NCBI GenBank assembly: GCA_025965195.1 | Contig: JAOPXK010000060.1 | Location: 41,758-105,757, forward strand | Reading direction: 5' to 3' | Length of the DNA: 64,000 bases | DNA from: Marmoricola sp. | Lineage (GTDB): Bacteria > Actinomycetota > Actinomycetes > Propionibacteriales > Nocardioidaceae | Part shown: one piece after another, positions 60,211-64,000 of the stretch | Layout: each line of letters begins with the position of its first letter | How positions within the stretch are numbered: the stretch's first letter is position 1 | Translations under genes and position numbers: made by a program | The notes under the pieces: generated by a model | Seen by the model: the letters and a program-made list of their open reading frames with translations, nothing else | Told to the model about the DNA's origin: nothing | Databases searched by the model: none

Positions 60211-61002
60211 TCAGCTGATGCGTCGGGTGCTCCCGTCCGCGAGGTGCACGGTGTACGACCACGTCTCGGCCGGGTGGTCGGAGCTTTGCTTGCTGGACGG
60301 CCACCACGCAGCGAACCGGTTTCCGGCGACCGAGGCCTCGATGTCGAGACCCGAGGAGGCGTGCACGGTGACACCGGTGACGTCGCTGCCCACATAGCCC
60401 TCGAACCAGATGAACCATCCCTCGTCGGTGCTGCCCTGCATGCTCGTGTTCTCGGCAATGCGGTCGGGGTCGAGGGTCGGGGGCGCGGCTGTGTCCGTGT
60501 CGTAGCTTCCGAAGAAGTCCTCCCGGACGGTGTGGTCCTGCCCGACGAGGTCGTCGGGCATCAGGCAGACGGCCTCCGTCCCTGGGCCGGCGAGCAGTAT
60601 GTAGGTCCATTCGCCACGTCGCTCTGCCACCGCGACGCGCTCCCCCCGGTCTGGTACGGCGAGGACGGCGCGGCAGGTGGTGGCGGCCTTGGCCGCGGCC
60701 AAGGCCGTCAGGGGTTCGGGCGTCGGCGTCCACGATCCGTACGCGTTGCCTCCACCGAGCAGCAGTCCAGGGATGGCGACGCCGGCGGCGCCGGCCAGAC
60801 CCACAGTCACCAGCAGTCGACTCCGACGCCGGCGCGGTCGATCCGGCTCCATCGGGACGGGTTCGTCGCTCGGCGTCGCCACGATGCGGGCAAACGCCGC
60901 GTCGGCACGTTCGAGTTCCGCCTCGGTCAGGTCGGTCCTCGGTGCGGGGTCGAGGTGGCGCAGGGTGGCGGTGATCACGGTGTCGGCAGTGTGCCTTCTC
61001 AT
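60211..61002 (-). CDS. membrane protein, putative anti-sigma partner
   Basis: This 263-residue protein has a soluble N-terminal part of about 58 residues and a basic stretch RPRRRRSRLL. One membrane segment (LLVTVGLAGAAGVAIPGLLL) and an external C-terminal domain follow. I see no zinc-binding anti-sigma HxxxCxxC motif. Its ATG overlaps the stop of the ECF sigma factor gene, the usual place for an anti-sigma factor or a regulated surface partner. The role is therefore inferred from position and topology only. Confidence 0.6.
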   Translation of the reverse strand: MRRHTADTVITATLRHLDPAPRTDLTEAELERADAAFARIVATPSDEPVPMEPDRPRRRRSRLLVTVGLAGAAGVAIPGLLLGGGNAYGSWTPTPEPLTALAAAKAATTCRAVLAVPDRGERVAVAERRGEWTYILLAGPGTEAVCLMPDDLVGQDHTVREDFFGSYDTDTAAPPTLDPDRIAENTSMQGSTDEGWFIWFEGYVGSDVTGVTVHASSGLDIEASVAGNRFAAWWPSSKQSSDHPAETWSYTVHLADGSTRRIS

Positions 61003-61571
61003 CGGGGGCTCCTCTCGGAAGCAGGGTGGCCGGGCAGGGGGTCGCCGGCGGTGGTGGAGTCGACATGGCGTAGCAGGGTGCGCCGGGCACGGGACAACCG
61101 CAGGCGAAAGGCGGTGGATGAGATGCCCAGCACCGCCGCCGCCTCGGGTGCGGTGAGCCCGTCCAGGACGGAGAGTGCGATCGCCTCTTGGTCAGTGGCG
61201 CTCAGCAGCGGCCAGGCTGCGGCGATGTCGACCCGGCAGGTGACCAGATCGGGGTGGTGGCCGGCATCCGCTGGACCGTGCCGGACTTCGGCGAGACGGA
61301 CCGCGACGGCATCGTGCCTGTCCTCGCGGCGCCGGGTGTTCTGGAGTGTCTTGCGGGCCACGCCGAAGAGCCAGGCGCGCGCGGCCGACAGGTCGGCCGG
61401 GACGTCGTCGAGGCGGCGCCACGCGACGAGCATGACATCATTGACAACATCCTCGGCGTGAGTTGGGTGCACACGTCTGCGTACGAAACGAAGCAGATCG
61501 ACGTACGCCGCGTCGTAGATGTCCCGGAAGCGTTGTTCACGCTCCCGCGGCGACGAAGTCGTGGATTCCAT
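60999..61571 (-). CDS. ECF RNA polymerase sigma factor
   Basis: This is a 190-residue ECF sigma factor. Region 2 shows YDAAYVDLLRFVRRRVHPTH, then AEDVVNDVMLVAWRRLDDVP. Region 4 shows LSVLDGLTAPEAAAVLGISS, then TAFRLRLSRARRTL, the promoter-binding helix-turn-helix. I start at ATG 61571; ATG 61607 and GTG 61622 give longer N-termini. The downstream gene encodes a membrane protein that may hold the sigma factor inactive. The signal and target promoters are unknown. Confidence 0.85.
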   Translation of the reverse strand: MESTTSSPREREQRFRDIYDAAYVDLLRFVRRRVHPTHAEDVVNDVMLVAWRRLDDVPADLSAARAWLFGVARKTLQNTRRREDRHDAVAVRLAEVRHGPADAGHHPDLVTCRVDIAAAWPLLSATDQEAIALSVLDGLTAPEAAAVLGISSTAFRLRLSRARRTLLRHVDSTTAGDPLPGHPASERSPR

Positions 61572-61927
61572 ACCCTGTTCCTGTCCAGAATGGCCCGAGT
61601 GTGTCATCGGATTTCGCCACAAGACGAACGGGAGTGCGACGGCGTACCCGGGGCAGAGAAGCGGATACCGATACCTTGACCAACTCCGCGGACGAGGGCA
61701 GTTTCGTCAGAGTTCTGCGCGGGAGGTTCGTGGTTCTTCGTTGCATCTCAACAGCATGCATGCCGACGAGCGCCTAGTCTGCAGTACACCATTCGAACCG
61801 CACGCACATGCCGCAATCCGCCCCGCTCCTACCGATCTGCGGCCCAGTGCGAGGCTGCCGGCATCCCATCTGTGCGTTTCGGCGAAGCCCGGATTCCCGG
61901 TTCACAGACTGCGAGACTCTCCTGGTG
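61572..61927. other. intergenic gap before the small lipoprotein gene
   Basis: This stretch of about 350 bp separates the divergent sigma-factor and lipoprotein genes and must hold both promoters. It is less G+C-biased at codon third positions than the flanking genes and I see no protein with convincing codon use. The palindromic AGCATGCATGC near 61753 is the only short dyad noticed. An in-frame reading from 61808 into the lipoprotein gene exists but lacks a signal peptide at its start, so it is treated as non-coding. Confidence 0.4.
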
Positions 61928-62326
61928 ATGTGGCGCTTCAAGACATTCGCAACAGTTCTCGGGGTCGTTCTGTCGTCCGGCTCGGTGGCCGCATGCTCGG
62001 ATGAGTCGGCGCCGCGAGCCGACTACAAGTTGCCGGCCGGCTCGTGTGGCTACGTCGACGCGCCAGACGAAGTTGTGGCCGGGGACATCACGCAAATTGC
62101 CACAGGACGCGATGCGGCGGCGTGCATGAAACGCTCACTACAGAGGCAGCGTCGGGCTGTGCTCGTGATCTCTTACCCCGACGCAACGGGGCTCATCGTC
62201 AACACCTACCGCCTTGTCGATGGTGGCCACATGACGCTCAACAGCGCCCGAGGCGACGCCGCGCAAGGTATCGACGGCGACTTGGCTTGCATCTCGCCGA
62301 AGTGGCTGCCCGAAGCTAGCTGCTGA
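61928..62326 (+). CDS. small putative lipoprotein of unknown function
   Basis: This 132-residue protein starts with a signal peptide (WRFKTFATVLGVVLSSG) and a lipobox SVAAC at about Cys23, so it is probably exported and lipid-anchored. The mature part has Cys residues in AGSCGYVDAP, DAAACMKRS, LACISP and a C-terminal Cys, which could form disulfides. I do not recognise a domain. It is alone on the plus strand between the sigma-factor operon and the MFS gene. ATG 61928 gives a proper signal peptide; upstream starts do not. Confidence 0.6.
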   Translation: MWRFKTFATVLGVVLSSGSVAACSDESAPRADYKLPAGSCGYVDAPDEVVAGDITQIATGRDAAACMKRSLQRQRRAVLVISYPDATGLIVNTYRLVDGGHMTLNSARGDAAQGIDGDLACISPKWLPEASC

Positions 62327-62404
62327 TCGGTCATGCGTGTACGCGGCGGCCCATGCAGCGACTCACGGCGCACGCTCGTGCCGAGCCTGGCGACACCGTG
62401 CTCT

Positions 62405-63937
62405 TCAGTGTGCCCGGGTGTCGGCGCCCTCGATGACCAGGGAGCGAGTGTCGTCGTCGGGGAGAAGGTCCCCGACGACCTCGCCGCGGCGGAACCTCGC
62501 GAACAGGGGTGGCGACTCCAGGGCGGGGACGTCGCCGTCGAGGAACGCGGCCATCCGTGGCGTCTGCAGGCGAGCACCGCCAGCGAGGTACACCGCAACG
62601 GCGAACGCGGTGCCGACGACGACGATCCCCAGGCTGATCCACAGCACGACGCGCGTCCCCTCGGCGGACGACCCGCCGATGCTGTTGGCGACGTACACGA
62701 ACACGGGGGCGATCAGGAACGCGGCCACGGCTCGTAGCAACTCGACCATGGCGAAGACCCGTTGCAGAGTGGGGGCACGCTGGGTGAACCCGGCTCCGAA
62801 CAGTGCTGGCGCGACGGTGGCACCCAGTCCCACGCCGGTCAGGCCGGAGCCAACGAGCGCCACCCCGGTGCCGGCGGGCACCTGGAGCATGAACACCACG
62901 ATCCCTGCGGCCAGGAAACCCATGCCCACGGGCGGAAGCACGAGCAACCACTTGCGCTCGATGACGATGCCGAGGCAGACGGCGGCCAGCAACGCGCCGG
63001 CGAGCTCGGGCAGGTAGAGCAGCCCGGCGTGCAAGGCACCGCGCTGGGCGGTCACCAGGGTCAGGGTGAGCTCACCCACCGAGACCGACGCCGCAGCGGC
63101 ACACAGCGCGATCATGAGGCCGGAGATCGGGATCGTGCTGCTCAGCAGCGGCCCGAGCGGCAGCAGCGGGTTCGAGCTCCGGACCTGGATAACGATCAGC
63201 AGCACGATCATCGCCAGGCCGCCGAAGAGCGGCAGCGCGGTTCTGGTGGACCAGAAGCCGTGCGAGGTCAGTTCGGAAGCGCCGACGAACGCGGCAATCG
63301 AGCCGACGGCGGCCATGATCAGCGCTAGGGGGTCCTTGGGGGCACTGCGGTCGGCGGGCGGGGTGTGGTCGTAGGTGAGCACGGTCAGCACCAGCGCCAG
63401 AACGGCGATCCCAGCCACGATCCACAGCAGCGGCCGCCACTGATGAGCGTTGGCCTGGATGCCACCCACCGTCGGACCCAGCGCGACAGCTCCGAAGATG
63501 CAGATGCTCATCGTCACCGAGGTGTAGCGCAACTTCTCCGCGCCGAAGCCCAGAGCCAGCGGAGGGACCGCTGCGATGAGCAGGAGGCTGGTGGTCAGAC
63601 CCTGCAGGACGTGGCCCACGATGAACATCGTGGGGTCCTGCGCCGCGGCGAGTAGCACCGAGCCGACCACCGACAGGGCCGCGTAGGACACCAACATCAC
63701 CCGCTGGGGCAGGTGCTGGGCGAACACCACCGCCAGTACCGTTCCCAGTGCATAGCCGGCGTTGCCGAGACCCAGGCCGAGTGAGAGCGTCTGCGCGCTC
63801 ATGCCTAGGTCCCGCGAGATGAGCGGGGACAACGGCGAGAGCGCCGAGGACAAGGCGAGGTAGGGCACCAGGGCCAGTAGCGCCATGGCAGCAACCGCTG
63901 GGTAGCGGCCCGCGAGAGGACCAGAAGGAAGACTCAT
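62405..63937 (-). CDS. MFS transporter (multidrug efflux type)
   Basis: This is a 510-residue major facilitator with about 14 hydrophobic segments, which fits the 14-TM DHA2 drug:proton antiporter group. Segments such as LSPLISRDLGMSAQTLSLGL at TM1-TM2, VGHVLQGLTTSLLLIAAVPP and GSGLTGVGLGATVAPALFGA are typical. The hydrophilic tail of about 50 residues is acidic. ATG 63937 is preceded by AAAGGTGAC. The substrate is unknown. No regulator is adjacent in the window; the sequence ends 63 bases upstream of the start. Confidence 0.85.
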   Translation of the reverse strand: MSLPSGPLAGRYPAVAAMALLALVPYLALSSALSPLSPLISRDLGMSAQTLSLGLGLGNAGYALGTVLAVVFAQHLPQRVMLVSYAALSVVGSVLLAAAQDPTMFIVGHVLQGLTTSLLLIAAVPPLALGFGAEKLRYTSVTMSICIFGAVALGPTVGGIQANAHQWRPLLWIVAGIAVLALVLTVLTYDHTPPADRSAPKDPLALIMAAVGSIAAFVGASELTSHGFWSTRTALPLFGGLAMIVLLIVIQVRSSNPLLPLGPLLSSTIPISGLMIALCAAAASVSVGELTLTLVTAQRGALHAGLLYLPELAGALLAAVCLGIVIERKWLLVLPPVGMGFLAAGIVVFMLQVPAGTGVALVGSGLTGVGLGATVAPALFGAGFTQRAPTLQRVFAMVELLRAVAAFLIAPVFVYVANSIGGSSAEGTRVVLWISLGIVVVGTAFAVAVYLAGGARLQTPRMAAFLDGDVPALESPPLFARFRRGEVVGDLLPDDDTRSLVIEGADTRAH

Positions 63938-64000
63938 GTCACCTTTCAAGACCGCTGCCGTCGACGACTAGCGGAGGAGCAGATGGCGGCGCCTCCACGG

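Noticed and set aside
61808..61927. A 40-codon upstream extension of the small lipoprotein gene
   Set aside because: The extension would bury the signal peptide inside the protein; ATG 61928 gives a normal lipoprotein leader.

Overview
This window is high-GC DNA packed with genes that overlap by ATGA or GTGA junctions and often start with GTG or TTG. It carries two complete mce importer operons and a steroid side-chain degradation gene set. This points to a steroid- and lipid-degrading actinobacterium, most likely a Nocardioides-like member of the Propionibacteriales; the family placement is inference from gene content and style. No tRNA, rRNA, CRISPR array, insertion sequence or phage gene was seen.

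Layout. 1-8.6 kb is housekeeping: two unknown genes at the left edge, a thiamine-binding protein overlapping a YjbQ-type gene, a Nudix hydrolase, a beta-propeller hydrolase, dxs, a lipoprotein metallopeptidase, a DNA alkylation repair protein, a PAC2 protein and a TesB thioesterase. 8.6-13.2 kb is a beta-oxidation-like set (htdX-fabG4 divergent from fadA2) with a TetR regulator. 13.2-15.7 kb is a divergent repair pair (ATP-dependent ligase and AlkA-type glycosylase). 15.9-24.4 kb is a first mce operon (yrbEA, yrbEB, mceA-F and one associated protein). 24.4-29.4 kb holds a carboxymuconolactone decarboxylase-like gene, an SDR, a cardiolipin synthase and uvrB. 29.6-39.4 kb is a second mce operon of mce4 (steroid uptake) type. 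39.4-58.2 kb is the steroid region: flavoprotein reductase, PPOX protein, ferredoxin, hsd4A-like and 20-beta-HSD-like reductases, kstR, a glycosyltransferase-methyltransferase-cyclase operon, a FadE34-like fused dehydrogenase, two alpha/beta hydrolases, a WS/DGAT acyltransferase, and chsE1-E2 (fused), chsH2, chsH1 and ltp2. 58.2-64 kb holds DUF4184, DUF2630, a dienelactone hydrolase, an ECF sigma factor with a membrane partner, a small lipoprotein and an MFS transporter.

How it works together. KstR is the TetR-family repressor of cholesterol catabolism. Its known box TNNAACNNGTTNNA (or a close A/T variant) can be read six times, each in front of a steroid-region transcription unit: mce4, the reductase/ferredoxin/hsd4A run, kstR with the divergent glycosyltransferase operon, the FadE34-like gene, the hydrolase/WS-DGAT pair, and the hydrolase/chsE pair. 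This predicts one regulon from uptake (Mce4) through side-chain dehydrogenation (ChsE), hydration (ChsH1-ChsH2) and retro-aldol cleavage (Ltp2). A second, different 13-bp motif (TGTAACTCRGTGT and a close variant) occurs in front of fabG4/fadA2, the nearby TetR gene and the first mce operon, which suggests a second lipid regulon in the same window.

The most unusual points are the single-chain ChsE1-ChsE2 fusion, a palindromic repeat captured inside the linker of ChsH2, a KstR-boxed glycosyltransferase/methyltransferase/terpenoid-cyclase-like operon of unknown product, and a zinc-ribbon Mce-associated protein.
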